Origin: Lachnospiraceae bacterium XBD2001 | GTDB taxonomy: Bacteria; Bacillota; Clostridia; Lachnospirales; Lachnospiraceae | Direction: 5' to 3' | Length of the DNA: 64,000 bases | Assembly: GCA_900116395.1 (NCBI GenBank) | Contig: FPAN01000004.1 | Span: forward strand, 1 to 64,000 | Shown: piece after piece, positions 1-9,223 of the stretch | Layout of the letters: every line of letters begins with the position of its first letter | How positions within the stretch are numbered: position 1 is the first letter of the stretch | The notes under the pieces: model-generated | Database searches by the model: none | Told to the model about the DNA's origin: nothing | Seen by the model: the letters and a program-made list of their open reading frames with translations, nothing else | Made by a program: the position numbers and the translations under genes

Positions 1-207
1 AGATTCTTAAAATACTACCTGTGTGAAGGAGCTTGGTCTCACGTGTGTTGCGACACAGAATACAAGCGCTTCTACGACATCAAATACAAAGAAGTCAACA
101 GGAACCAGCACAAACGCGCACTCGCACTTACTGCCCGTAAATTTGCTAGATTGGTCTACAGTATGCTGAAGACTAATCAGCTATACAAAGCTCCTGTTTC
201 AAAGTAG
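1..207 (+). CDS. IS110-family transposase, C-terminal end (cut by window edge)
   Basis: The open frame runs from base 1 to a TAG at 205-207 and encodes about 68 residues. It carries the pattern typical of the IS110/IS116/IS902 transposase tail: a YKRFYDIKYKE-like stretch, then NQHKRALALTARK and LVYSMLK. These transposases excise and insert circular elements through a DEDD-type domain at the N terminus, which lies outside the window, so catalytic integrity cannot be judged. No inverted repeats are expected for this family. I infer an IS110-type element ending shortly after this gene. Confidence 0.8.
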   Translation, partial: RFLKYYLCEGAWSHVCCDTEYKRFYDIKYKEVNRNQHKRALALTARKFARLVYSMLKTNQLYKAPVSK

Positions 208-347
208 TAAATACTACTTTAGGAGTTAACGCCCTGTTTTTTTGAAACAGTACGGCAGGGCTTAGGCGGTCGTTCTTTCTTTTTTGAAAAATAACCAAAA
301 AGAAAGGGACTTTTCAAGATTTTTCATCTTGACATATCACCGCTAGA
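208..347. other. Element end and hairpins between transposase and kinase gene
   Basis: This gene-free stretch holds two hairpins. The first pairs GCCCTG (231-236) with CAGGGC (256-261) and has an alternative inner stem CTGTTT/AAACAG. The second pairs CTTTCTTTTT (275-284) with AAAAAGAAAG (297-306). The area probably contains the right boundary of the IS110-type element, but I cannot define the junction. The hairpins could also terminate transcription from either side. Confidence 0.4.
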
Positions 348-3341
348 CTAGTTTAAAATGTTCAGGTGCTCAATCGCTGTAAGTAACGCAGCCTGATCTA
401 CCTGTGCCAATGCCTGTACCACTTCCTGCATTCCCTGTTCGTACTCCTCGGGAATCCGATAATCGGATAACATCGTCATAATATCATCCGCACTGTCGAA
501 GTCGAAAGCCTCTGCAAACTCCCGCATTGCCCCCACGGCATCCGCAAGTTCTCCCTTCGAGATTTCCTGTCGAAGGTCCGCGCCGCCCTGCTGATGAGAC
601 ACCAGCGGTCCCAGGCGGTCGATGTAAGAACGGTATAATTTTAACAGTTCCGGGGTGTTTTCATCAATAGCAACCACGCTATTTTCATCTCCATCCGCAG
701 CGAAGTTTCCTGCCGTTTCCATCTGTTCTGCCAGGTTCGACAGCTTCAGGGCACCAATCAGACGGGCAGAGCTCTTCAAGGCATGCACCAGCACCGTGTA
801 ATTTTTATAATCCCGTTCCTTCCAAAATCCCTCAATGGAAGCGATTTTCGACGGAGCTACGGTAATAAACTCTGTCATGACTTCCATCAGGATATCTTCA
901 CTGCCACAGTTTCGAATGGCAGCCTCATAATCAATGGACGTAATTCCCGCCAGCGGAGACAAATGGGTAGATTCGGTTACCTGCTCCTCTGCCTTTGGTT
1001 CCTCGGCCGTATCATACTCCAACAATTCCTTCGGCAGGTACTGCTCCAACATGGCCTCCAGCTTCGCACCTTCCACCGGCTTGGACATAAAATCCGTAAA
1101 GCCCGCCTCCAGATACTTCTCTCTTACGCCGGATATGGCATTGGCTGTCAGGGCAATCACCGGTACGCCCTCATTGAGATGCTCAGACATTTCCCGCATC
1201 TTCTCCAAGGTCTCAATGCCGTCCATCTGTGGCATTCGATGGTCTAAGAAAATCAGATCATACTTGATATTTTTAATCAGCCGCAGCATCTCAAATCCGC
1301 TTTCCGCCGTATCGATCTGAATCTTCGTCTGCTTCAGCAAGCCCTTGATCACCGTAATATTCATCGGCGTATCATCCACCACAAGAATCCGGGCATTTGG
1401 CGCATGGAACCGCTCGTGGTATACCACATTTCGAGTCTTGGCACGCTCGAACATCTCCGTCAGACTACCAATTGCCTTCCATTCCACTACCTGCTGACGC
1501 AATCGGAAGGAAAAATCCGAGCCTTCCCCATATACGCTATCCACATCCAAGTGGCTGTCCATCAGTGCAAGCAGGTTATTCACAATGCTCATACCAAGCC
1601 CGGTACCTTCGATGTTCCGGTTCCGCTCTTCTTCGATTCGTTCAAAGCGTTGGAACAACTTGGAGAGGTCCTCCTCCTTGATTCCGATACCGGTATCCTT
1701 CACGTGCACCAGCAAATCCACCGCATCCTCTGACACCTTCTCGAAATCCACGGACAACGTCACCTTGCCCTCATTGGTGTACTTCACGGCATTGGTCAAA
1801 ATATTTAGGATAACCTGCTTGATGCGAATCTCGTCGCCGTATAGCATACAAGGGACTTCTTCCTTCACATCCACAACGAACTCCAGGTCTTTATCCGATG
1901 CCTTGGTAGAAATCATATTCACCAAATCGTTGATGGTAGAGGACAAGTCATACTGCACCGGGATAATATCCATCTTCCCGGCTTCCAGCTTAGAAGAATC
2001 CAGAATATCGTTCACCAGTCCAAGCAAAGATCTTCCTGCAGTCTGAATATCCGTTGCATATCCAACAATATCCGGTTCCCTGCTCTCCCGAAGAATCATC
2101 TCATCCATGCCAAGGACCGCATTGATTGGCGTCCGAAGCTCATGGGAAACGTTGGATAAAAAGGCTGATTTGGTCTCACTGGCCTTCTGGGCAACCCGCA
2201 GGTCTTCCTGCAATTCCTGTTCCCGCTTCACCTGATCCACATAATTTAAGACACCGACTGCCATCTGGTCCACAGATTCATAGAGAGTTCCAATCTCATC
2301 CTTGGTATGAAAACGGAAATCCTGCAATTTTTCCAGTAGCTGTGCTTTTTCATCCGGCTCTGCCGCCGTAAATTCCTGTAGCTTCTCGGACAGTTCCGAA
2401 ACCGGAACCGCAATGTAGTACTGCGCATAATAGTTGGCCAGCACCATAAACGGCACTGCTACACTGAGAATCAACAGAATCAGCTTGGCATCGAAGGCAA
2501 TACCCTTGTTATTTAATAGGAATCGGACCTCATCCAAATCACTTTGAATCTGTTGATTCGCTTCTTGCGACAGCAAATTGTCAGACTCGGTAGCATCTTC
2601 CGACTGTGTCCCATTGTCCTCCATAAAATCATGAAAAATGGTCTGTGGTACTTCACTGGATACGTTATCGTTAATCTCAGGGATTAACTGGTTGGCAAAA
2701 ACAGCCGCAAATACACTAAGCAGCAATCCTTCCGCAAAAATAATAGCAATTACCCGCTTGGAGATTACCGACTGTCGACGGATCTCCATTCCGGTACTTC
2801 GATAAACCGCCTCTAATGGGAAGGGCCAACGATAACGTTCCGGCAATACACGGAACACCAGGTAAAAAACTCCTACCGCAAGGAAAACCTCCGGCATCAC
2901 CGCAACAAATCCATGGAACAAGAACCATCCGTTCAAGGACCGATAGCCTTGCCCCGCAAGCACCAACAGGATAAACTGCCATAACGGTCCGCAGACGACT
3001 ACCAGATTGATATAGGCGATTGTCATCTTCATAAACCGTTTCGCATATCCCCGATACACAAACAGGTACGCTAAAATATCACTGATTAGAATGATGGTCA
3101 TGGCATATGCAAAATCGCCGTTTTGGAAATACGCCCACAAAAAGAGCACAACGTAACTAATCATTGCCGGCGCCATTCCAAACAGTCCACTCAGTAACAG
3201 TGACGGTAGCAGACTAAAATCCAAACGAACTCCCGCAGTCGCCTCCATGTAATTTCCCTTAGTCAGTAACAACTGTGTCATCGTAGCCATAATCAAAGCA
3301 GCCAACGTGATGAGTTGTCGCCACCAATATCTTTTACCCAT
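348..3341 (-). CDS. Membrane hybrid sensor histidine kinase with receiver and Hpt domains
   Basis: This 997-residue protein starts at an ATG with GGAGG 7 bases upstream. Residues 1-165 are a multi-pass membrane region, residues 195-310 hold two more helices around an acidic extracytoplasmic loop, and a HAMP-like linker follows. The HisKA phosphoacceptor is about His400 (SNVSHELRTPINAVLG). The ATPase domain shows the N box (NILTNAVKYTNEG), G1 (DTGIGIKEED) and G2 (GTGLGMSIV). A receiver follows with VVDD near 656, phosphoacceptor Asp700 and a KP pair near 755. A C-terminal Hpt domain has HALKSSARLIG near His853. All phosphorelay residues are present, so a four-step relay inside one protein is likely. 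The signal and the output regulator are not evident from the neighbours. Confidence 0.93.
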   Translation of the reverse strand: MGKRYWWRQLITLAALIMATMTQLLLTKGNYMEATAGVRLDFSLLPSLLLSGLFGMAPAMISYVVLFLWAYFQNGDFAYAMTIILISDILAYLFVYRGYAKRFMKMTIAYINLVVVCGPLWQFILLVLAGQGYRSLNGWFLFHGFVAVMPEVFLAVGVFYLVFRVLPERYRWPFPLEAVYRSTGMEIRRQSVISKRVIAIIFAEGLLLSVFAAVFANQLIPEINDNVSSEVPQTIFHDFMEDNGTQSEDATESDNLLSQEANQQIQSDLDEVRFLLNNKGIAFDAKLILLILSVAVPFMVLANYYAQYYIAVPVSELSEKLQEFTAAEPDEKAQLLEKLQDFRFHTKDEIGTLYESVDQMAVGVLNYVDQVKREQELQEDLRVAQKASETKSAFLSNVSHELRTPINAVLGMDEMILRESREPDIVGYATDIQTAGRSLLGLVNDILDSSKLEAGKMDIIPVQYDLSSTINDLVNMISTKASDKDLEFVVDVKEEVPCMLYGDEIRIKQVILNILTNAVKYTNEGKVTLSVDFEKVSEDAVDLLVHVKDTGIGIKEEDLSKLFQRFERIEEERNRNIEGTGLGMSIVNNLLALMDSHLDVDSVYGEGSDFSFRLRQQVVEWKAIGSLTEMFERAKTRNVVYHERFHAPNARILVVDDTPMNITVIKGLLKQTKIQIDTAESGFEMLRLIKNIKYDLIFLDHRMPQMDGIETLEKMREMSEHLNEGVPVIALTANAISGVREKYLEAGFTDFMSKPVEGAKLEAMLEQYLPKELLEYDTAEEPKAEEQVTESTHLSPLAGITSIDYEAAIRNCGSEDILMEVMTEFITVAPSKIASIEGFWKERDYKNYTVLVHALKSSARLIGALKLSNLAEQMETAGNFAADGDENSVVAIDENTPELLKLYRSYIDRLGPLVSHQQGGADLRQEISKGELADAVGAMREFAEAFDFDSADDIMTMLSDYRIPEEYEQGMQEVVQALAQVDQAALLTAIEHLNILN

Positions 3342-3368
3342 TTACCAGCCTCCTGTGCATTAAGTCTG

Positions 3369-3460
3369 TGTGGATAATGTGGATAACTCTGTTGAAAAAA
3401 ATTCCAACATAACGTTTTCGTTGATTTATCAACCTTTTTGCTGTGGATAAGTGTGGATAA
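3369..3460 (-). promoter_or_regulatory. Cluster of four perfect DnaA boxes
   Basis: The DnaA box TTATCCACA (read here as TGTGGATAA on the plus strand) occurs without mismatch at 3369-3377, 3378-3386, 3442-3450 and 3452-3460. The boxes form two tandem pairs, and the first boxes of the pairs are 73 bp apart. They lie in the intergenic space upstream of the hybrid kinase gene and downstream of the HAD phosphatase gene. GTTGA/TCAAC inverted repeats sit between and after them (3420-3433, 3511-3534). DnaA binding is known for this sequence; the function here (regulation of the kinase, or DnaA titration) is inference. Confidence 0.75.
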
Positions 3461-3533
3461 CTTTTCCCATCGCATCTTGTTGAATTGTATGAAATATAGT
3501 TGCAATACCCTTGTTGACTTCTAAATCAACAAG

Positions 3534-4319
3534 CTAGATAAGCCCCATTTTACGGCATCCGTGATGAATTCCACCCTCATGAAGGGTTTTGGTGACATAA
3601 TCCGCCATCGCCTTCAAATCGTCGGTTCCATTGCCCATGACAATGGCATGACCGGCTGCTTCCATCATCTCTGTATCATTCACACTGTCTCCAAAGGCAT
3701 AGGTATCCGAGATATCCACACCCAATAATTCACATACCCGCTGTATACCGGTACCCTTATCAAACCCGGTAGGCACCATCTCGCACACGGTGGAACTATG
3801 AATCAAAAAACCATATGCATCTCCCAATTCCCGCATGCACCGCTCCATATCCGCATTGTCCGTGGCGCAGGAGAGCTTGGAGATATCCCATTCGCCCCAA
3901 TGACCGGCAATCGACAGAAGATCGTCTCCCATCTCCGCCATGAGCTTCTGACCGTAAGGTTCATAATCGAATTCCGATTCATCCATATATAAATAGTGTT
4001 TGCCCTCGAGAATCGGCCGCATTCCGCAGGCGCGCACCGTCTCTACGGTATGAATTGCAAGATCCCTTGGAATACGATGGCAGAACAATTCACGACCGTG
4101 ATATTCAATCATGGTACCACAGCCGGAGACGATACCATCAAATCCAATATCCAACAAATGTTTCTCACGAATGAAGCTTCTGGTCCGTCCGCTGTTGATA
4201 AAAACCTCATGACCATTTTCCTGCATTTGGTGGATTGCCATGACGGTGCTCTCCGGAATTATGTTTGCATCATCCCAAATTGTACCGTCAATGTCTAAAA
4301 ATACTACCTTTTTGCCCAT
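3534..4319 (-). CDS. Cof-type HAD-superfamily phosphatase
   Basis: The 261-residue protein has the full HAD signature: motif I DIDGTIWDD (nucleophile and acid/base aspartates at about 9 and 11), motif II NSGRTR, and motif IV GDSVNDTEMMEAAG. The cap is of the large C2 type found in Cof/YidA proteins, which dephosphorylate sugar phosphates and similar metabolites in the cytoplasm. The substrate cannot be told from sequence. It is 20 bp downstream of the peptide-binding lipoprotein gene and likely co-transcribed with it. An inverted repeat CTTGTTGA/TCAACAAG begins at its stop codon but has no U-tract. Confidence 0.88.
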   Translation of the reverse strand: MGKKVVFLDIDGTIWDDANIIPESTVMAIHQMQENGHEVFINSGRTRSFIREKHLLDIGFDGIVSGCGTMIEYHGRELFCHRIPRDLAIHTVETVRACGMRPILEGKHYLYMDESEFDYEPYGQKLMAEMGDDLLSIAGHWGEWDISKLSCATDNADMERCMRELGDAYGFLIHSSTVCEMVPTGFDKGTGIQRVCELLGVDISDTYAFGDSVNDTEMMEAAGHAIVMGNGTDDLKAMADYVTKTLHEGGIHHGCRKMGLI

Positions 4320-4339
4320 TTTATCTGTCCTTAATCCTT

Positions 4340-6070
4340 CTATTTCTTGGTGGCATACATGAAGTATACGTTGCCGGTTTGGGTCGTATAGATGCCACTC
4401 ACATTGCTCTTCAATAAATACGCATCGTTGTCATAATACAACGGAAGTACCGCATAGGTATCCATTAACATATCTTCCGCCTGATGCATCAACTCCACAC
4501 GATGCTGGAAATCACTTTCCTGCTGAATCTGTGTTAATAAATCATCGTATGCGCTCCAATTCAGCTCTTCCATAGATGCCCCACGGCCTAAGCACGGTAC
4601 ATTATTACCGCAATTGGTCTCATATTGCAGCAGCATGTTAATCGGATCATTGAAATCAGCTACCCAAGTGCCTTTGGAAAATACAAAATCACCGGCCTCC
4701 TGGCGTTCGAAGAAGGCATTGCGGTCCATCTCCTCAATTTCCATGACAATTCCAACCTGCGCCAAATCACTCTGAATCGACTCCGCAACGTGTCGGTTCA
4801 AATCTCCCTGGTCCATAATATAAGGAAGATGAATTTCCGGACTGCAGGTATAGGTACCATCCGCCTGCTCTTCGAAGGTGTATCCACACTCTTCTAAGAG
4901 AGCTATCGCTTCCTCTTCCATCGCAACGCCGGTCTTCTTCCCATCAAAATAAGAGGTGTACTCAGTCTTAAACACTGCACCGTTGCCGTCGCTCATGCCA
5001 CTTGGAACATAGGAATCTGCAATGGTCTGGCCCTTATAGCCGTAGTTGGATACCAGATAATTCCTGTCAATGAGCATATTAATGGCCTGGCGGAATTTCT
5101 TGGCCTGCTCAACGGATAATCCGTCAAAAATCGGCGCATTCACATTAAATGCAACGAATTCTACGCCCAAACGCTCCGACAGATGAAACTCCGGATTCGC
5201 CTTCAAACTCTCCATCTCGGAAGAAGGAATCTGATTGATAAAATCCAAATCTCCGCTGTTATAAGCAGTATAAGATACGCCGTCATCTGCATTTAACATC
5301 ATCTCTAAGTGCTCTAACTGCACCTGATCGGCGTTATAGAAGTTCTTGTTTTTCTCATAGACCATGGATTCCTCATGACGCCATTCCTTCAATTGGAATG
5401 CACCGTTGCAGACAAATCCTGCTTCCCAGGTCCACGCGCCCGGAGTATTGCCTGCCGGGTTTGCAGCCTCTACACTGGCCCGATGCACCGGAAAGAATAC
5501 CGGGAATGCCAGCATTTCCATGAAATAAGCGCAAGGATTCTGCAAGGTAATCTCTAGGGTGTAATCATCCGTTGCCACTACCGCCAAGGTTCCGTCTTCA
5601 TTCCTTGCGATAACATCGAAGAGGCTCACATAATCCACTGCTGTCTCCGGCAAAATCGCACGGTTCCAACTGTACACGAAATCTTCTGCCGTTAGGGGAT
5701 CTCCGTTACTCCACTTTGTCTTCTTCATGGTAATCTTATAGGTCAGGCCATCTTCGGAGATCTCCGGCTCTCCTTCTGCAATCGCCGGTACAATGTCACC
5801 GCTAGCGTCATAGGTATACAGTCCCGCGAAGGTATTCACCGCCAGCATCATACCGTCAATTGTGGTATTCAGTGTAGGATCCAGGGACTTTGGTTCGCTG
5901 GAAATATTGATAAACAGCGTACCGGTATCATGATTGGTCGCAGTTGTTACCTTGCCGTTCTTTTCCTGGCCTGCACTCTCTGTAGCTACCGGTTGCGTGG
6001 TCGGTTGTCCGCAGGCAACTATGCTTGCCCCCAGAAGTAAAGCCAAAAGACATGCGCTGATTCTTTTCAT
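4340..6070 (-). CDS. Family 5 oligopeptide-binding lipoprotein (OppA-like), solitary
   Basis: The 576-residue product begins with a lipoprotein signal (hydrophobic segment, then SIVACG with lipobox Cys20) and continues as an extracytoplasmic family 5 solute-binding protein (SBP_bac_5). Family features include LTAEDFVYSW near residue 130 and the repeated hinge architecture. Such proteins capture peptides and deliver them to Opp-type permeases. No permease genes adjoin it, so it may feed the Opp importer encoded at 8200-12915 or another one. The start has AAGGAGG 7-8 bases upstream. Confidence 0.9.
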   Translation of the reverse strand: MKRISACLLALLLGASIVACGQPTTQPVATESAGQEKNGKVTTATNHDTGTLFINISSEPKSLDPTLNTTIDGMMLAVNTFAGLYTYDASGDIVPAIAEGEPEISEDGLTYKITMKKTKWSNGDPLTAEDFVYSWNRAILPETAVDYVSLFDVIARNEDGTLAVVATDDYTLEITLQNPCAYFMEMLAFPVFFPVHRASVEAANPAGNTPGAWTWEAGFVCNGAFQLKEWRHEESMVYEKNKNFYNADQVQLEHLEMMLNADDGVSYTAYNSGDLDFINQIPSSEMESLKANPEFHLSERLGVEFVAFNVNAPIFDGLSVEQAKKFRQAINMLIDRNYLVSNYGYKGQTIADSYVPSGMSDGNGAVFKTEYTSYFDGKKTGVAMEEEAIALLEECGYTFEEQADGTYTCSPEIHLPYIMDQGDLNRHVAESIQSDLAQVGIVMEIEEMDRNAFFERQEAGDFVFSKGTWVADFNDPINMLLQYETNCGNNVPCLGRGASMEELNWSAYDDLLTQIQQESDFQHRVELMHQAEDMLMDTYAVLPLYYDNDAYLLKSNVSGIYTTQTGNVYFMYATKK

Positions 6071-6243
6071 CCATGTACCTCCTTAAAAAAGGATATATAT
6101 ATTCAGATTACCACTTTTCCTATCCGATATGCTACATCCATTTTATTGCATACACAAATACATCGATTATTTCTTATTGAGGAAATATTTATGGAATGTT
6201 ATCATAGGAATGTGGGGAAAACCTGTATTCTGGGGAGGTACGT

Positions 6244-8154
6244 ATGCAATACAACATGAACTTCGACATCGCCGCAATCTTTGTGTGCCTTTTTTCCATC
6301 TACTGCGTCATCGCAAAGAAAGGATTGGTGCGCCAGCAAAATCGCGTTCTTCTGACGCTCTGCATAATGACACTGTCCTGTGCTGCATTTGATATTCTTG
6401 CAGTCTTTTCTCTGCAACCGGACAGCCGTATTCCATTTGCAGTGTGCTATATTTTTAATTTGATTTATTTCCTGATTCACAATGCAGTTGCCTTAGTCTG
6501 CCTTGTGTACTTGGGTCATCTTACCGGCGAAAATTATAAGTATTCCCCGTTTTACTACTTCGGAATCTCTTTCCCGTATCTGCTGCTTCTGATTGGGCTA
6601 TTAACCAACCATTATCACCATTTTCTGTTTACCGTAACACCGGAACGCCTCTACATACGTGAGACCGGTTTCTTCCTATTATATTTGGTTGCATCCATCT
6701 ATATTATTGCCATTATTGTAAAGCTCTTCCGCTTCCGGATTTCCATGGACCCATCCCGTCGCTGGATGATTCTGATCTATTTGGTATCTTCCATAGTGGC
6801 ACTTACCGTGGAGTATTTCATTCCAAGTGCATTGGTAGAGCTTTTTTTCCAGTCCATCTCCATCTTAGGCGTTATCTTCACCATTGATAACCTGCGAGAG
6901 CTTACGGATGACAACACCAACGCCTACAATCAGATGGCTTTGGAAGAAGACCTGCATCTGTTAATCAATGCACATCAGGACTTCCATGTATTTGTCATCA
7001 ACTTGCCACACATTATGGATTCCATTCCGGTTCTGGGCGCTGCACCGATATTCAAGATACTGATGGATGTCAGCATCTTCCTTCGTTCTTTCCCGGGAGC
7101 TACGGTGTATCATTGCGGCGGCGGCCACTTCGCCATGATTTATATGGACGGATCCCACAGAGAAGAGATGTTAGAGGCAATTACCGCACGGTTCCGGGAA
7201 CCATGGATCTATGAGAACATCCAGCTGAATCTAAGCATGGAATTGTGCTATGCCGAGTCTCCCGAAGAGATTCGAAGCCTGAAGGACTTCTTCCTTATTA
7301 TGCAAGCACCGGTTCGAAATACGACGGCCGTACCAAATAACATCAATGTCTATGATTACCAGCGGTATCTTCGCGAGCGGCAGGTCTTAGAAGCCCTGCA
7401 CAAAGCCCTTCATACCCATGGTTTTGAGATTTACTATCAACCGATTATGGATGTAGCTAACCATGCTATTCACTCCGCAGAGGCACTGATTCGTCTAAAC
7501 GATGATGTGCTTGGATACATCTCACCGGAAGAGTTCATCTCCATTGCAGAGCGCCACGGATTAATCATTGAGATTGGCGATTATGTCATGGAAGAGGTTT
7601 GTAGATTTATCTGCGAAAATGATATTTCCGATTACCGAATTCAGTATATTGATATTAATCTTTCACCGATTCAATGCATGGACCAGAAACTTGCATCTCG
7701 TTTCTTAGGCATCATGAAGAAGTACCATGTTGCTACGAATCAGATTAATTTCGAGTTGACGGAAGCAGCCATCAACCGAAATCATGAGCTGTTATCTCTG
7801 ATGATTGAGCGCTTCTCCAAGCGTGGCGTCTATATTACGCTGGATGACTACGGAACCGGTAATTCCAACATCTCTACCATCTTCCAGTTACCGTTCTTGA
7901 TGGTGAAGTTGGATAAGAACATCCTGTGGAATGCGGAAAAGAGCAAGCGTTCCTTGGAAATCTTAAAGCATACCATGAGCCTCGTAAAAAACATGGGCAT
8001 GAAGCTTCTCATCGAAGGAATCGAAACGGAACACCAGTTGAACTGGTCATTGGAAAACGGCGTAGATTACTGTCAGGGTTACTACTTCTCCAGAGCCATC
8101 CCCGGCGGAGATTTTCTCCGTTTCATTGAGCATTTCAATCATATGGAAGAATAA
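6244..8154 (+). CDS. Membrane EAL-domain protein, probable c-di-GMP phosphodiesterase
   Basis: The 636-residue protein has about seven N-terminal membrane helices (residues 8-215), a degenerate GGDEF-like domain in which the signature reads CGGGHFAM near 291, and a C-terminal EAL domain from about 380. Catalytic positions are kept: EAL at 413-415, NLSP, ELTEA, LDDYGTG, VKLDK, EGIETE and the final QG. The GGDEF part is therefore probably non-catalytic, while the EAL part is probably active in hydrolysing cyclic di-GMP at the membrane. GGAGG lies 5 bases before the ATG. Its N terminus is similar to that of the EAL protein at 50933, so the two are paralogues. Confidence 0.9.
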   Translation: MQYNMNFDIAAIFVCLFSIYCVIAKKGLVRQQNRVLLTLCIMTLSCAAFDILAVFSLQPDSRIPFAVCYIFNLIYFLIHNAVALVCLVYLGHLTGENYKYSPFYYFGISFPYLLLLIGLLTNHYHHFLFTVTPERLYIRETGFFLLYLVASIYIIAIIVKLFRFRISMDPSRRWMILIYLVSSIVALTVEYFIPSALVELFFQSISILGVIFTIDNLRELTDDNTNAYNQMALEEDLHLLINAHQDFHVFVINLPHIMDSIPVLGAAPIFKILMDVSIFLRSFPGATVYHCGGGHFAMIYMDGSHREEMLEAITARFREPWIYENIQLNLSMELCYAESPEEIRSLKDFFLIMQAPVRNTTAVPNNINVYDYQRYLRERQVLEALHKALHTHGFEIYYQPIMDVANHAIHSAEALIRLNDDVLGYISPEEFISIAERHGLIIEIGDYVMEEVCRFICENDISDYRIQYIDINLSPIQCMDQKLASRFLGIMKKYHVATNQINFELTEAAINRNHELLSLMIERFSKRGVYITLDDYGTGNSNISTIFQLPFLMVKLDKNILWNAEKSKRSLEILKHTMSLVKNMGMKLLIEGIETEHQLNWSLENGVDYCQGYYFSRAIPGGDFLRFIEHFNHMEE

Positions 8155-8157
8155 AAA

Positions 8158-8187
8158 AAGACCTCAGGGCAAACGTCCTGAGGTCTT
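8158..8187. terminator. Bidirectional terminator between EAL gene and opp operon
   Basis: AAGACCTCAGG pairs with CCTGAGGTCTT across an 8-base loop. Read on the minus strand the stem is followed by a seven-T run, fitting the end of the opp operon; on the plus strand it closes the EAL gene with a weaker T stretch. Confidence 0.85.
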
Positions 8188-8199
8188 CTATTATGCATC

Positions 8200-9222
8200 T
8201 TACTTGTCGTACAAGTGACATACACAGTAATGTCCCGGCTCGACTTCCACCTGACGTGGAGCCTCACACTTACAACGCTCGGTAGCGTATGGACAACGTG
8301 TATGGAACTTACAACCCTGTGGTGGGTTCGCTGGGGAAGGAATGCTTCCCTCCAATACGATACGGTTCATCTTCGCCTTCGGATCCGGAATCGGAATTGC
8401 GGAGAAGAGAGCCTTGGTGTATGGATGTAACGGATTCTTGAAGATGTCCTTCTTATCACCGTATTCCACCAAGTTACCAAGGTACATAACACCTACGGTA
8501 TCGGAAATATGCTCTACGACGGATAAGTCGTGAGAGATGAAGAGGTATGTTAAGTTACGCTCTTCCTGCAACTTGTTTAACAAGTTAATAATCTGTGCCT
8601 GAATGGATACGTCCAATGCGGATACCGGCTCATCGCATACAACAAATTCCGGATTCAATGCCAATGCTCTGGCGATACAGATACGCTGACGCTGTCCACC
8701 GGAGAACTCATGTGGATAACGATCCTTATGGAATGGCTGCAAACCGCATTCATCCATAACCTTATCCAAGTAGTCTTCGTATTCATTCTTCGGAACAACA
8801 CCGTGCTCCTTCACTGCTTCTCCGATAATCTCACCAACCGGGAGACGTGGAGATAAGGATGAGAATGGATCCTGGAAGATGATCTGCATCTTGGTACGCA
8901 AATCTCTCATCTCTTTCTTGGACATGTCATAGACTTCCTGTCCGTTGAAGAGCACCTGTCCACCGGTCTTATCACCGGAGAGACGAAGGATGACACGACC
9001 GGTGGTTGTCTTACCACATCCGGACTCACCTACGAGACCCATGGTAGTACCACGCTTCAAATTGAAGGTAACGCCGTCGACAGCCTTAACAGCTCCAATC
9101 TCTTTACCAAAGCTTCCCTTAATTGGGAAGTACTTCTTTAAATGATTAACCATCAGAATGTACTGAGGGTCATACTCCACCGGCGTATAATCCGGAGTTA
9201 AAATCTGGCTCTTCTTTGCCAT
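8200..9222 (-). CDS. oppF: Oligopeptide ABC importer ATPase OppF
   Basis: The 340-residue ATPase has Walker A GESGCGKTT, Q-loop, ABC signature FSGGQRQR and Walker B VVCDEP. The C-terminal oligo_HPY extension contains a Cys cluster (GCKFHTRCPYATERC). It powers peptide import with OppD, OppB and OppC at the inner face of the membrane. Its start follows the oppD stop by one base, with GGAGGG upstream, so it is the last gene of the opp operon. OppF versus DppF is judged from operon order only; the substrate could be di- or oligopeptides. Confidence 0.93.
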   Translation of the reverse strand: MAKKSQILTPDYTPVEYDPQYILMVNHLKKYFPIKGSFGKEIGAVKAVDGVTFNLKRGTTMGLVGESGCGKTTTGRVILRLSGDKTGGQVLFNGQEVYDMSKKEMRDLRTKMQIIFQDPFSSLSPRLPVGEIIGEAVKEHGVVPKNEYEDYLDKVMDECGLQPFHKDRYPHEFSGGQRQRICIARALALNPEFVVCDEPVSALDVSIQAQIINLLNKLQEERNLTYLFISHDLSVVEHISDTVGVMYLGNLVEYGDKKDIFKNPLHPYTKALFSAIPIPDPKAKMNRIVLEGSIPSPANPPQGCKFHTRCPYATERCKCEAPRQVEVEPGHYCVCHLYDK

Positions 9223-9223
9223 C

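Noticed and set aside
3369..3460. Chromosomal origin oriC
   Set aside because: Four DnaA boxes are present, but dnaA, dnaN, rpmH and an AT-rich unwinding region are absent and the flanking genes are not origin genes.
8711..8719. Isolated DnaA box TGTGGATAA inside oppF
   Set aside because: A single match inside a coding sequence is expected by chance; it encodes conserved oppF residues.
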